Under the pieces are notes generated by a model. The model did no database searches, was not told the DNA's origin, and worked only from the letters and a program-made list of their open reading frames with translations. This document shows, piece after piece, positions 9,191-17,332 of a stretch of DNA of 64,000 nt. The DNA is from Corynebacterium mycetoides (lineage in GTDB: Bacteria > Actinomycetota > Actinomycetes > Mycobacteriales > Mycobacteriaceae). The translations under genes were made by a program, and so were the position numbers. Location of the stretch: positions 1,860,001 through 1,924,000 of the forward strand of contig NZ_LT629700.1 in assembly GCF_900103625.1 (NCBI RefSeq), read 5' to 3'. Positions within the stretch are counted from its first letter, which is position 1, and each line of letters opens with the position of its first letter.

Positions 9191-9940
9191 ATGAGCAACG
9201 GAAAGCTGATTCTTGTCCGTCACGGGCAGAGCACGTGGAACGAGTCCAACCAGTTCACCGGCTGGGTCGACGTCGACCTGACCGACAAGGGCGAGCAGGA
9301 GGCCGTCAACGCCGGAAGGCTCCTCGCGGAGAAGGGCCTTCTGCCCGACATTGTGTTCACGTCGCTGCTGCGCCGCGCCATCCGCACCGCCAACATCGCG
9401 CTCGATACCGCGGACCGTCACTGGATCCCCGTCGTGCGCAACTGGCGCCTCAACGAGCGCCACTACGGCAAGCTGCAGGGGCTGAACAAGGCCGAGATCC
9501 GCGAGGAGTTCGGCGAGGAGCAGTTCATGACGTGGCGCCGCTCCTACGACACCCCGCCGCCGGAGCTCGCCGACGACAACGAGTACTCGCAGGCCAACGA
9601 CCCGCGCTACGCCAACCTGCCGCAGGTGCCCCGCACGGAGTGCCTCAAGGATGTCGTCGCGCGCTTCCTGCCTTTCTACGCTGACGTCATTCTCCCGGAG
9701 GTGCTGCAGGGCAAGAACGTGATGGTCGCAGCGCACGGCAACTCCCTGCGTGCGCTGGTCAAGCACTTGGACAACATCTCGGACGAGGACATCGCCGGCC
9801 TGAACATCCCGACGGGCATGCCCCTGGTGTACGAGCTCGGTGAGCGCGGCGCCGTGCTCAACCCCGGCGGCACCTACCTCGACCCGGAGGCGGCCGCGGC
9901 GGGTGCGGCCGCGGTGGCCAACCAGGGCAACCAGAAGTAA
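9191..9940 (+). CDS. gpmA: 2,3-bisphosphoglycerate-dependent phosphoglycerate mutase
   Basis: Glycolytic and gluconeogenic enzyme interconverting 3- and 2-phosphoglycerate; 249 aa from the ATG at 9191. It has the phosphohistidine motif [37 protein letters not shown] and the second catalytic His in [15 protein letters not shown]. An open frame extends back to 9179, but the protein begins [18 protein letters not shown], preceded by TG, lies 7 nt upstream of the ATG, which suggests an extended -10 and a leaderless mRNA. The senX3 kinase follows after 8 nt. Confidence 0.95.
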   Translation: MSNGKLILVRHGQSTWNESNQFTGWVDVDLTDKGEQEAVNAGRLLAEKGLLPDIVFTSLLRRAIRTANIALDTADRHWIPVVRNWRLNERHYGKLQGLNKAEIREEFGEEQFMTWRRSYDTPPPELADDNEYSQANDPRYANLPQVPRTECLKDVVARFLPFYADVILPEVLQGKNVMVAAHGNSLRALVKHLDNISDEDIAGLNIPTGMPLVYELGERGAVLNPGGTYLDPEAAAAGAAAVANQGNQK

Positions 9941-9948
9941 CCGCCGGT

Positions 9949-11199
9949 TTGTCCCCCACTCTCGCATTTGTCCTCGGGGCACTCTGCGTCGCCGCCGTCG
10001 TGTTCGTGGCCTCCGCCGTGCGGAACTTCCCCCGGTGGGGGGCCGGCAGCGACGTCACGCAGCGCGCGCAGGCGGAGGAAAGCCACGTCTCCACGATGAG
10101 CCAGGTGCTGCACCTGGCTATCCAGGGGTCGACGACGGGCTTTCTCGTGGTCAACAGGGCCGGTCGCGTCATCATGTCCAACCCTCGGGCGCACGAGATG
10201 TCCATCGTCCACGGCCGGACGGTCAACCCGACGGTGATGGAGACGGCGGCCGAGGTGTTCGAGGACCTGGAAACGCGGACCATCGACCTGGAACTGCCCA
10301 AACGCGCCACGGGGAGCCTGGTGCGCGGCGTTCGGGCCGTCGTCAAGCCGCTGACACTCACAGACACGTCCTTCGTCATCGTCTACGGCACCGACGAGTC
10401 CGAGAACGTGCGCATGGAGTCCGCGCGGCGCGACTTCGTGGCCAACGTCTCCCACGAGCTCAAGACGCCGGTGGGCGGGGTGTCTCTGCTGGCCCAGGCG
10501 TTGCTGCAGGACCCAGGCGACCCCGAGATGGTGACCTACTTCGGCGAGAAGCTGCTCAAAGAGTCCCACCGCATGGGGGACATGATCACCGACCTGATCA
10601 GCCTGTCCAAGCTGCAGGGAGCCGAGGCGCTGCCCGACATGGCGCCCGTGCGTGTCGACGATGTCATTGACGACGCCATCCAGCGCAATCAAGTCACCGC
10701 CGACAACCGCGAAATCGAGCTGACGCGCTCTCCCCGCACGGGCATCAAGGTGATGGGGGACCGGGCGCTGCTGACGGCGGCGGTGTCGAACCTGGTGTCC
10801 AACGCGATCAACTATTCGCCGAACAACCAGCCGGTGACCATCACGCAGAAGGTCGTGCGCGGTTCGGTGATTCTCATCCGCGTCACCGACCGGGGCATCG
10901 GCATCGCCCCGGAGGACCAGAAGCGCGTGTTCGAGCGTTTCTACCGGGTGGACAAGGCGCGCTCGCGCTCCACGGGGGGAACGGGGCTCGGTTTGGCCAT
11001 CGTCAAGCACGTCGTGGCCAACCATGGCGGTAACATCAAACTGTGGTCGCGGCCCGAAACCGGCTCCACGTTCACCATCGAGCTGCCGATATACACCCCG
11101 GAGGCCCAGGTCGGCCAGACGGCGCAGGCAGCCGAGGCAGAGCGAGACGCGGAGAAGCTGGCGGTGCCCCGGTTGGCCGCGCGTCGAAAGGAAAGGTAG
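9949..11199 (+). CDS. senX3: Sensor histidine kinase SenX3-like
   Basis: Membrane sensor of a two-component system, 416 aa. An N-terminal membrane segment (LAFVLGALCVAAVVFVASAV) is followed by a PAS-like region at about residues 50-150. Then come the HisKA box FVANVSHELKTPVGG and the HATPase_c boxes NLVSNAINYS, DRGIGIAPED and GTGLGLAIVKH. A TTG at 9949 gives the best N-terminus; no good ribosome site precedes it and the gap to gpmA is only 8 nt. SenX3-RegX3 governs phosphate responses in mycobacteria; the same role here is inference. Confidence 0.88.
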   Translation: MSPTLAFVLGALCVAAVVFVASAVRNFPRWGAGSDVTQRAQAEESHVSTMSQVLHLAIQGSTTGFLVVNRAGRVIMSNPRAHEMSIVHGRTVNPTVMETAAEVFEDLETRTIDLELPKRATGSLVRGVRAVVKPLTLTDTSFVIVYGTDESENVRMESARRDFVANVSHELKTPVGGVSLLAQALLQDPGDPEMVTYFGEKLLKESHRMGDMITDLISLSKLQGAEALPDMAPVRVDDVIDDAIQRNQVTADNREIELTRSPRTGIKVMGDRALLTAAVSNLVSNAINYSPNNQPVTITQKVVRGSVILIRVTDRGIGIAPEDQKRVFERFYRVDKARSRSTGGTGLGLAIVKHVVANHGGNIKLWSRPETGSTFTIELPIYTPEAQVGQTAQAAEAERDAEKLAVPRLAARRKER

Positions 11200-11205
11200 G
11201 AAGCA

Positions 11206-11898
11206 ATGACGACGATCCTGATTGTCGAAGACGAAGAATCCTTGGCCGATCCCCTGGCCTACCTTCTGCGCAAGGAAGGCTTCGATGCCATCGTGGCGCC
11301 GGACGGGCAGAGCGCGCTGGAGGAGTTCGACAACAACGCGGTCGACCTCGTTCTGCTGGATCTCATGCTTCCCGGTATGAGCGGCACCGACGTGTGCAAG
11401 AAACTGCGCACGACCTCAGCCGTGCCGATCATCATGGTCACCGCGCGCGACTCGGAGATTGACAAGGTGGTCGGGCTGGAGCTGGGGGCTGACGACTACG
11501 TGACCAAGCCTTATTCCTCGCGCGAGTTGATCGCCCGCATCCGCGCCGTGCTGCGCCGCGGCCCCGAGGTCGCGGAGGAGGAGGCCGTCGCCGACGACCG
11601 CGTGCTCGAGGGCGGCCGCGTCAAGCTGGATGTCTCCCGCCACACCGTCTACGTCGACGGGCAGCCGGTGGCCATGCCGCTCAAAGAGTTCGACCTGCTG
11701 GAGTACCTCATGCGCAACGCCGGACGCGTGCTCACCCGCGGCCAGCTCATCGAACGAATTTGGGGCGCCGACTACGTGGGCGACACGAAAACCTTGGACG
11801 TGCACGTCAAGCGCCTGCGCACCAAGATCGAGGTCGCCCCGTCGCGCCCCACCCAGCTGGTCACGGTCCGCGGCCTGGGCTACAAGTTCGAGGCCTGA
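11206..11898 (+). CDS. regX3: OmpR/PhoB-family response regulator RegX3
   Basis: A 230-aa cytosolic transcription factor, partner of the kinase ending 6 nt upstream. The receiver domain shows the acidic pair VEDEES, phospho-acceptor D52 in VLLDLMLPG, and the conserved Thr/Lys in TARDSE and VTKPYSSRE. The winged-helix effector domain shows [34 protein letters not shown] and [23 protein letters not shown] supplies the ribosome site. Its last bases overlap the convergent gene at 11880 by 19 bp. Confidence 0.93.
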   Translation: MTTILIVEDEESLADPLAYLLRKEGFDAIVAPDGQSALEEFDNNAVDLVLLDLMLPGMSGTDVCKKLRTTSAVPIIMVTARDSEIDKVVGLELGADDYVTKPYSSRELIARIRAVLRRGPEVAEEEAVADDRVLEGGRVKLDVSRHTVYVDGQPVAMPLKEFDLLEYLMRNAGRVLTRGQLIERIWGADYVGDTKTLDVHVKRLRTKIEVAPSRPTQLVTVRGLGYKFEA

Positions 11899-12785
11899 GC
11901 GGCGGTCGCGGGGTGGACAGCCCGCGCGTGAGCCGGCAGCTCGGCGCGCGCTGAGCAGTGCTTTTCGACGACCGCGTACGCCGCCGCACCAATCAGCGTC
12001 GATAGTTCTTCCTTCATGGACTGCCACACGGGCGGGCCCGCCGGCGAGTGGCAGTTCGGGGCGGCGGTGCACCACCAGTCGAAGTCCTCGCCGCCGCCTC
12101 CCCACTGGCGCCGGTCGTACTCGCCGATGGTGGTGCGCAAGATCTCCGCGCCGTCGGGGCGCTCGATCCACTCGTCTTCGCGCGAGAACGGCACCTGCCA
12201 GCACACTTCGGGTTTGTGCCCGATGATGCCGAGGCCCTCGGCGACGGCCCACTGGTGCAGCGCGCAGCCGGGCCCGGTTTCCGCGTCGGCGCGGTTGGCG
12301 AAGATGCAGGCGCCGTTCACGCGGGCCGTTTTCAGGCTCGGCTCCTCCCCGTCTTCGGCCTCGTTAGAGTCATCCATATCCCATTCGAGCCACGGCTCGA
12401 GCTCCGTCGGATCGGCGGCCTCGATGTAGGAGTCCGTCTCGGCGGGGCGCAACTGCCAGTACTTCGCGGGCATCTGCGCCACGGCGTTGTACAGGTCGTC
12501 GCGGTCCGACTCGTCGGACAGGTAGGCGCCGTGGATGCAGCAGCCCACCTCGGGCAGTGACTCGTCGATACCGTGGCAGTCGGGAGTGCCGAAGCGGCAG
12601 CTCCACGTGGATTCTAGCCACGTGAGGTCGACGTGGATGAGGTGGTTCGGGTCCGCCGGATCAACGAAGTCGAACCATTCGCGGGGGAAGTCCGGCGCCG
12701 CCTCGCGCCCGGCGAGGATGGACCTTCCCGCCGGCGAGCTTGCCGGAAATCCGAGATAGACGGGCCTTTGGGCTGGTTGATTCAC
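11880..12785 (-). CDS. Conserved Cys-rich protein of the Rv0495c type
   Basis: A conserved actinobacterial protein of unknown biochemical function, 301 aa from the GTG at 12785 ([12 protein letters not shown]). The middle holds clustered Cys and His residues ([42 protein letters not shown]), an arrangement suited to binding a metal or an Fe-S cluster. It lies divergent to ppx, the order recalled for Rv0495c-ppx-Rv0497-proC in mycobacteria. No signal peptide or membrane segment is visible. The end overlaps regX3. The family placement is by context and composition, not by search. Confidence 0.75.
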   Translation of the reverse strand: MNQPAQRPVYLGFPASSPAGRSILAGREAAPDFPREWFDFVDPADPNHLIHVDLTWLESTWSCRFGTPDCHGIDESLPEVGCCIHGAYLSDESDRDDLYNAVAQMPAKYWQLRPAETDSYIEAADPTELEPWLEWDMDDSNEAEDGEEPSLKTARVNGACIFANRADAETGPGCALHQWAVAEGLGIIGHKPEVCWQVPFSREDEWIERPDGAEILRTTIGEYDRRQWGGGGEDFDWWCTAAPNCHSPAGPPVWQSMKEELSTLIGAAAYAVVEKHCSARAELPAHARAVHPATAAQASNL

Positions 12786-12806
12786 ACTTGCACACCGTAG
12801 ACCCAC

Positions 12807-12818
12807 TACTCTGAGTGT
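12807..12818 (+). promoter_or_regulatory. Leaderless promoter of ppx
   Basis: TACTCT at 12807-12812 lies 6 nt before the GTG start of ppx, so transcription should begin at the start codon. The divergent Rv0495c-type gene starts 22 nt upstream of the hexamer. Confidence 0.5.
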
Positions 12819-13763
12819 GTGCGACTAGGTGTATTAGATGTAGGCAGCAATACCGTCCACCTTGTGGCGGTGGATGCCCACAGCGGCGGACGCCCCACCC
12901 CGATGAGCGACTGGAAACAGCCGCTGCGTCTCGTCGAGCTCCTCGATGACGACGGGGCGATCGAAGACAAAGGCGTGGACAAGCTCGTCGGCGCCGTCCA
13001 GGAGGCGAAGGATCTCTCCGCCAACCTGAAGTGCGAGCAGTTCCTCGCGTTCGCCACCTCCGCCATCCGCTCGGCCACCAACTCCGAGGACGTGCTGCGG
13101 CGCGTGGAGAAGAAGACGGGTGTGAAGCTGCGGATTCTCAGCGGCGAGGAGGAGGCGCGCCTGACCTTTTTGGCGGCGCGGCGCTGGCACGGCTGGTCGG
13201 CGGGTCGCATCACCAACATCGACATCGGTGGTGGCTCCCTGGAAATGTCCACAGGCACGGAAGAGACCCCTGACCTCGCGGTGTCGCTCGATCTGGGTGC
13301 CGGCCGCCTGACGCACCAGTGGTTCGACACCGATCCGCCGGAGCGCAAGAAGATCAACCTGTTGCGCGATTTCATCGACGCGGAGCTCGCCTCCCCCGCG
13401 GAGCAGTTCCGCGCCTTCGGCGAAACGGGGCTGGCCGTGGGTACCTCGAAGACGCTGCGCACGCTCGCCCGCCTCACGGGCGCCGCGCCGTCGTCCGCCG
13501 GCCCGTTTGTCAAGCGCACCTTGACCGCGCCGGGTCTGCGCCAGCTCATAGCGTTCATCTCCCGGATGACGGCTGCCGACCGCGCGGAGCTCGAGGGTAT
13601 CAACGCCGACCGCTCCCACCAGATTGTCGCCGGCGCCCTGGTTGCCGAAGCAGCGATGCGGGCCTTAAATATTGATAAGTTGGAAATCTGCCCGTGGGCC
13701 CTGCGTGAGGGCGTTATCCTGCGGTGGATCGACCAGGGACCTAACTTTGAAGGAGGGAGCTAA
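12819..13763 (+). CDS. ppx: Ppx/GppA family exopolyphosphatase
   Basis: ASKHA-fold phosphatase predicted to shorten inorganic polyphosphate or hydrolyse pppGpp; 314 aa, cytosolic. Motifs: the phosphate-1 loop [15 protein letters not shown] at the N-terminus, [28 protein letters not shown] and phosphate-2 [14 protein letters not shown]. This is the short, two-domain actinobacterial form; the C-terminal HD domain of the E. coli enzyme is absent. The GTG start is chosen because only four residues precede the conserved VLDVGSNT. The stop overlaps the next start by one base. Confidence 0.92.
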   Translation: MRLGVLDVGSNTVHLVAVDAHSGGRPTPMSDWKQPLRLVELLDDDGAIEDKGVDKLVGAVQEAKDLSANLKCEQFLAFATSAIRSATNSEDVLRRVEKKTGVKLRILSGEEEARLTFLAARRWHGWSAGRITNIDIGGGSLEMSTGTEETPDLAVSLDLGAGRLTHQWFDTDPPERKKINLLRDFIDAELASPAEQFRAFGETGLAVGTSKTLRTLARLTGAAPSSAGPFVKRTLTAPGLRQLIAFISRMTAADRAELEGINADRSHQIVAGALVAEAAMRALNIDKLEICPWALREGVILRWIDQGPNFEGGS

Positions 13764-14410
13764 TGTCGGACGACTCGCAATTGACCGTGGCGGATCTTCT
13801 CGCGCGAGCTCAGAAGGAAAACCCCGGCTCCGAGCAGCCCCGGCGGCGCCACCGCCGCAGTCTCGACGAGGGCGGCGTCTCCGTAGCCGAGCTCACCGGC
13901 TCCCTGCGCAAGGTGGACGCCCGGCCGGCTGAGTCCAAGCATTCCAGCGTGCCCATCGACGCGCCCGAGCCAGCCGCGGCGAAGCCCGAGCCCGCGTCCG
14001 ATGCCCCCACCGTGACGTGGACGAAGTTCGAGCGCCCCGCCACCCCTGCCGCCGAGCCCGACGCGACCGGTGAGCTGCCGAAGGTGCCCGACGCACCCGC
14101 GGAACCTGCGGCACCCGCCCCCGAGGCCGAGGCGGAGGCGCACGCGGAAGACGCCACCGTGAACCCGATCCTGCTCGTGCTGTTCGTGTTCCTCGGCCTT
14201 GTCGTGGGCATTCTCGGATTCCTGGCGTTCAGGTGGGTGTGGACGCAGGTGCCGGTGGCGGGAGCTGCGGCGATCGCCCTGGTTGCCACCGCGCTCATCG
14301 TCTTCGGGGTCCGCGCTCTGCGCACCGGCAGGGACGGGCTCACCATGACTCTGGCGGGGATCGCCGGGGCCGTTGTCACGTTCGGCCCCGCTCTGGTAAC
14401 GGTCCTGTAG
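13763..14410 (+). CDS. Membrane protein with disordered N-terminal half (Rv0497-like)
   Basis: Unknown function, 215 aa. Residues 1-130 are polar and rich in Ala, Pro and Glu, with a basic RRRHRR patch, and are probably disordered and cytoplasmic. The C-terminal third has three predicted membrane helices: ILLVLFVFLGLVVGILGFLAF, VAGAAAIALVATALIVFGVRAL and LTMTLAGIAGAVVTFGPALV. The ATG overlaps the ppx stop and is preceded by AAGGAGGGAG, so it is co-transcribed with ppx and proC. The context matches the transmembrane gene between ppx and proC in mycobacteria (recalled). Confidence 0.8.
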   Translation: MSDDSQLTVADLLARAQKENPGSEQPRRRHRRSLDEGGVSVAELTGSLRKVDARPAESKHSSVPIDAPEPAAAKPEPASDAPTVTWTKFERPATPAAEPDATGELPKVPDAPAEPAAPAPEAEAEAHAEDATVNPILLVLFVFLGLVVGILGFLAFRWVWTQVPVAGAAAIALVATALIVFGVRALRTGRDGLTMTLAGIAGAVVTFGPALVTVL

Positions 14411-14412
14411 CC

Positions 14413-15237
14413 GTGGAGTCGGGAAAGATCGCCGTCATCGGCGCAGGAAATATTGGTGAGGCGCTCATCGCGGGCTTGGTCAAAGCGGGGGTGGAGCCGA
14501 CGTCCATCTTTGCCACGAACCGCAACCCGGAGCGCTCGGCCGAGCTGGCGCAGCGCTACGGCATTCTCACGGGCAGCGACAACGTCGAGGCGGTCACGGA
14601 CGCCAGCGTGTGCTTCCTGTGCGTCAAGCCCGCGCAGATCCTGGACGTCATCGAGGAGATCAGCGACACGGTCGCGCGTCACGACGAATCCACGGCGATA
14701 GTCTCCATGGCCGCGGGCATTACTCTCACGGCGATGGAGGGCGCCGTCTCGGCGGCGGGCACCCCCTTGGTGCGGGTCATGCCGAACACCCCAATGCTGG
14801 TGGGCAAGGCGGTGCACGTCGTGGCCAGCAGCCGGTACGTCGACGACGAGAAGCGGGCGGAGGTCTTCGGCATCCTGGGGGCAACGGGCCGCGTGGTCGA
14901 GGTGCCCGAGAAGCTTATCGGCGCCGCCACTGCCGTCTCCGGGTCCGGCCCCGCCTACTTTTTCCTGCTTACCGAGGCGCTGGTGGACGCCGGGGTCTCG
15001 CTCGGGCTTCCGCGCGACGTGGCCGAGGAGCTGGCGCGCGCGACTGCGGGAGGGGCCGGAGACATGCTGGCGGGCGAGACTCCGGCGGCGCAGCTGCGCC
15101 ACGCGGTGACGTCCCCGGCGGGCACGACGGCCGCGGCCATCCGCGAACTGGAGGAGTCGGGGTGGCGCGGGGCAATCTACCGCGCCACCGGTGCCGCAGC
15201 GCGCCGCTCCGCCGAGCTGGGCCGAGAAGCACAATAG
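14413..15237 (+). CDS. proC: Pyrroline-5-carboxylate reductase
   Basis: Final step of proline synthesis: NAD(P)H-dependent reduction of 1-pyrroline-5-carboxylate. 274 aa from the GTG at 14413 (VESGKIAVIGAGNIGEALIA), 2 nt after the preceding stop. It shows the Rossmann GAGNIGEALIAGL, VCFLCVKPAQ, RVMPNTPMLVGKAVH, and the dimer-domain signature AVSGSGPAYFFLLTEAL with TSPAGTTAAAIRELEE. The open frame upstream of 14413 lies inside the preceding membrane gene and is ignored. Cytosolic; last gene of the ppx-proC unit. Confidence 0.95.
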   Translation: MESGKIAVIGAGNIGEALIAGLVKAGVEPTSIFATNRNPERSAELAQRYGILTGSDNVEAVTDASVCFLCVKPAQILDVIEEISDTVARHDESTAIVSMAAGITLTAMEGAVSAAGTPLVRVMPNTPMLVGKAVHVVASSRYVDDEKRAEVFGILGATGRVVEVPEKLIGAATAVSGSGPAYFFLLTEALVDAGVSLGLPRDVAEELARATAGGAGDMLAGETPAAQLRHAVTSPAGTTAAAIRELEESGWRGAIYRATGAAARRSAELGREAQ

Positions 15238-15345
15238 GCCCGCAGCGAGCCCAACCCCACCGTTCACACACGTCGCGTTGGATTAACTCGAGAAAACTCG
15301 CGCATATTCCGGGCGCTTAAGTCGCAACTTACCCACAATTCACGC

Positions 15346-15351
15346 TAGTCT
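15346..15351 (+). promoter_or_regulatory. Probable -10 of the excisionase-HTH gene
   Basis: TAGTCT lies about 76 nt upstream of the ATG at 15428 and directly before a structured leader. The -35 region is weak. Unlike many genes in this window, this transcript would carry a long 5' leader. Confidence 0.4.
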
Positions 15352-15357
15352 GGTTGG

Positions 15358-15409
15358 AGCACGTGCGTGATCGTCCTGTAGGAGGGGAAGCCTACAGCGC
15401 GACCGTGCT
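15358..15409 (+). promoter_or_regulatory. Structured 5' leader of the excisionase-HTH gene
   Basis: Nested inverted repeats: the outer stem AGCACG (15358-15363) pairs with CGTGCT (15404-15409), and the inner stem CTGTAGG (15376-15382) pairs with CCTACAG (15391-15397), with TCGT/GCGA between them. The loop holds GGAGGGGAAG, a ribosome-site-like sequence, yet the real start codon is 18 nt past the structure. I do not recognise an established RNA family. Confidence 0.5.
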
Positions 15410-15427
15410 GAAGGGTTATGACATTTT

Positions 15428-15619
15428 ATGGCTAATGAAGAGCAAGGAAAGTTTCTGACCGTGGCTGAGGTCGCGGAGATCATGCGTGTCTCCAAGATGA
15501 CGGTCTACCGCCTGGTGCACGCCGGCGACCTGCCCGCCGTGCGGGTGGGGCGATCGTTCCGCGTGAATGAGCGCGCTGTGCGCGACTACCTCGATTCCTC
15601 CGTGTACAACGTGGGTTAA
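15428..15619 (+). CDS. Excisionase-family (MerR-like) HTH DNA-binding protein
   Basis: A 63-residue protein that is essentially one winged HTH: FLTVAEVAEIMRVSKMTVYR, then GDLPAVRVGRSFRVNERAVRDYL. This is the excisionase/HTH_17 fold. No phage or integrase genes are near; in actinobacteria a gene of this type lies between proC and the bS22 gene (Rv0500A in M. tuberculosis, recalled), which makes it a chromosomal regulator and not a prophage relic. AAGGG lies upstream, with ATGACATTTT between it and the ATG. Target genes are unknown. Confidence 0.88.
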   Translation: MANEEQGKFLTVAEVAEIMRVSKMTVYRLVHAGDLPAVRVGRSFRVNERAVRDYLDSSVYNVG

Positions 15620-15625
15620 CGCTTC

Positions 15626-15649
15626 CGGCGGGCGCCGGTGCCTTTTTGG
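15626..15649 (+). terminator. Weak Rho-independent terminator
   Basis: CCGGC-GGGC-GCCGG is followed by TGCCTTTTT, just after the HTH gene. The stem is short, so read-through toward bS22 is possible. Confidence 0.4.
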
Positions 15650-15668
15650 TGGCGTTGGGGGCCGACTG

Positions 15669-15674
15669 TATGCT
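15669..15674 (+). promoter_or_regulatory. Probable -10 of the bS22 gene
   Basis: TATGCT lies 146 nt upstream of the bS22 ATG. The leader in between is GC-rich and contains several short self-complementary stretches, but I cannot define a known regulatory RNA. Confidence 0.35.
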
Positions 15675-15820
15675 GTTAGGCATTCGTGCCAGCGAGCGCA
15701 CGGGCTTCGCGGGACGGACGAGAGTGCACCTCGCCACCTACATCCCGCGGTTGATGCTCTAGCTTCCCGCCCGCGCCCGCCGGCAGGTATGTACATACAA
15801 CTAGGAAACGAGGATGCCTT

Positions 15821-15922
15821 ATGGGTTCAGTCATCAAGAAGCGTCGCAAGCGCATGTCCAAGAAGAAGCACCGCAAGATGCTTCGCCGCACCCGCGTCCA
15901 GCGCCGCAAGCTGGGTAAGTAG
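15821..15922 (+). CDS. Small ribosomal subunit protein bS22 (AURKAIP1/COX24 type)
   Basis: A 33-residue, extremely basic peptide starting [19 protein letters not shown] and ending RVQRRKLGK. It is almost identical to the mycobacterial 33-residue protein found as bS22 in the small ribosomal subunit near the decoding region (recalled). The ATG is preceded by GAGGA at good spacing. It is too short for most gene finders but clearly real, given the near-identity across genera and its place after the proC-HTH pair. A bidirectional terminator follows. Confidence 0.92.
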   Translation: MGSVIKKRRKRMSKKKHRKMLRRTRVQRRKLGK

Positions 15923-15931
15923 GGGAGAAAA

Positions 15932-15963
15932 AGGGCTCGCACCTTACCGGGTGCGGGCCTTTC
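15932..15963. terminator. Bidirectional terminator between bS22 and the HAD phosphatase
   Basis: The stem GGCTCGCACC / GGTGCGGGCC (one wobble pair) is flanked by an A-run on the left and CCTTT on the right. It overlaps the last codons and stop of the minus-strand phosphatase and follows bS22 by 9 nt, so it can serve both convergent genes. Confidence 0.75.
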
Positions 15964-16975
15964 GCGTTACTCCCCACGCCACCGCCGCCGCGCCGGCGGC
16001 AAACGCCATGGGCACGGCGGCCCTGCGCACGGAGCGGTAGTCGCGGATCTCCCACCCCTGCTGCCGCGCGTGGCGACGCAGCGCGCGGTCCGGGTTAATC
16101 GCCACCGGAGTGCCCACCATCGACAGCATCGGGACGTCGTTGATGCTGTCGGAGTAGGCGGTGCACTGCGCGAGATCGAGCTGCTGGATCGCCGCGAGCG
16201 CCGCCACGGCGTGGCGCTTGCCGGGGCCGTGGAGGATGTCGCCCACCAGCCGGCCGGTGAACACCCCGTCCTCGTCCTCGGCGACGGTGCCGAGCGCCCC
16301 GGTGAACCCGAGCCGCGCGGCGAGCGCCTGACCGATCTGCACCGGGGTGGCGGAGACGAGCCACACCTGCTCGCCCGCGGCGAGGTGCATCTTCGCCAGT
16401 TCCAGGGTGGATTCGAAAGCGCGGCCCAGGATCTGGCCGTCGACGATGTCTTCGGCGAGCTCGAGCAGGTCGCTGACCCGCTTGCCGCGCGCGAGGCCGA
16501 GCGCGTGCTCGCGGCCGCTGACGATGTCGGAGGCCTTCTCGGAGCCGAGAAGGCGGTAGCGCAGCTGCTTCGTCAGGCCGGGAAGCAGCTCGCGCAGGGT
16601 GATCATGCGCCGTTTCGCCAGCCCGCGGCCCAGCAGCACGAGGGAGGAGCCCTGGATGAGCGTGTTGTCGATGTCGAAGAACGCCGCGGCCTCCGCGTTC
16701 TGCGGCACGTCCGGGTCGGGCTGGGTCACCCTCGCGGCGCCGGCGGTGGCAAACGCCCCGCCGACGGTGTCCACGCCCAGGGTGAAGTCGTCGATGCTGA
16801 GCCCAAACGTCTCCTCGATGGCGGCGGCCGCTGCGGCCTCGCCGGCGGCGCGCTGCGCGGCGTCGCCAAGCGGGGGCATGGCCAGCTCCTCCAAGAACCG
16901 CCGCACGTTGCCGTGCGAGGCGGACCACTGCGCGAGAAACTCCCTGCCGGGGCGCTGTGTCGGGTCCGCGCTCAT
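15944..16975 (-). CDS. HAD-IB family phosphatase (SerB1-like)
   Basis: HAD-superfamily hydrolase, 343 aa from the ATG at 16975. The nucleophile motif is FFDIDNTLIQGSS (DxDxT type). The motif II Ser/Thr lies in VWLVSATPVQIGQ, and motif III/IV in GKRHAVAALAAI and AYSDSINDVPML. An N-terminal stretch of about 110 residues and a C-terminal hydrophobic segment ([16 protein letters not shown]) are additions to the core, so membrane attachment is possible. It corresponds by position to SerB1 (Rv0505c, recalled). The phosphoserine or lyso-phospholipid substrate is undetermined. GAAAGG precedes the start. Confidence 0.85.
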   Translation of the reverse strand: MSADPTQRPGREFLAQWSASHGNVRRFLEELAMPPLGDAAQRAAGEAAAAAAIEETFGLSIDDFTLGVDTVGGAFATAGAARVTQPDPDVPQNAEAAAFFDIDNTLIQGSSLVLLGRGLAKRRMITLRELLPGLTKQLRYRLLGSEKASDIVSGREHALGLARGKRVSDLLELAEDIVDGQILGRAFESTLELAKMHLAAGEQVWLVSATPVQIGQALAARLGFTGALGTVAEDEDGVFTGRLVGDILHGPGKRHAVAALAAIQQLDLAQCTAYSDSINDVPMLSMVGTPVAINPDRALRRHARQQGWEIRDYRSVRRAAVPMAFAAGAAAVAWGVTRKARTR

Positions 16976-17048
16976 AGTCGTGTCAACCTTTCTTCGGGGG
17001 CGGAGTAGCGTTAACAACCGTACCGCGTGAACGTCTGGAAGGAGCACC

Positions 17049-17285
17049 GTGAAAAACGTCGCGCTGATGGTCCGCTCAACGTGCGGTTCCTGCGATCGCG
17101 TGGCCCGCCAAATCCAGCCCGTCGTGTCCGCGGCGGGTGCGAGCCTCGAGCTTGTCGACGTCGACCGCGACCCCGAAATGGCCGCCGAGTACGGCGATCG
17201 CGTGCCCGTCGTCGTCATCGACGGCGAGGAGTTTGCCTGCTGGGAAGTCGACAACGACGACCTCGCCGCCGAGCTGGCGGACTAG
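17049..17285 (+). CDS. Glutaredoxin-like protein (DUF836 family)
   Basis: A 78-residue thioredoxin-fold protein with the redox pair C-G-S-C in MVRSTCGSCDRVARQ, the cis-Pro segment RVPVVVIDGEEF and a short C-terminal helix. It starts with GTG at 17049 after GGAAGGAG. It lies immediately upstream of hemA, as in other Corynebacteriales (Rv0508-hemA order, recalled). Likely a small cytosolic oxidoreductase working with mycothiol or thioredoxin; the partner is unknown. Confidence 0.88.
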   Translation: MKNVALMVRSTCGSCDRVARQIQPVVSAAGASLELVDVDRDPEMAAEYGDRVPVVVIDGEEFACWEVDNDDLAAELAD

Positions 17286-17306
17286 TTGGGTTATCCTTTA
17301 GTTTGA

Positions 17307-17323
17307 TTTCGAGCTTTTCGAAA
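17307..17323 (+). promoter_or_regulatory. Palindrome in the hemA 5' region
   Basis: TTTCGA-N5-TCGAAA lies between a possible -10 (TATCCT, 17292-17297) and the hemA GTG at 17333. It is a candidate operator or a small hairpin next to the ribosome site. No regulator can be assigned by eye. Confidence 0.35.
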
Positions 17324-17332
17324 GGGTTAAGC

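Noticed and set aside
15428..15619. Phage remnant because of the excisionase-type HTH
   Set aside because: No integrase, att site or phage genes, and the gene sits in a conserved chromosomal order with proC and bS22.
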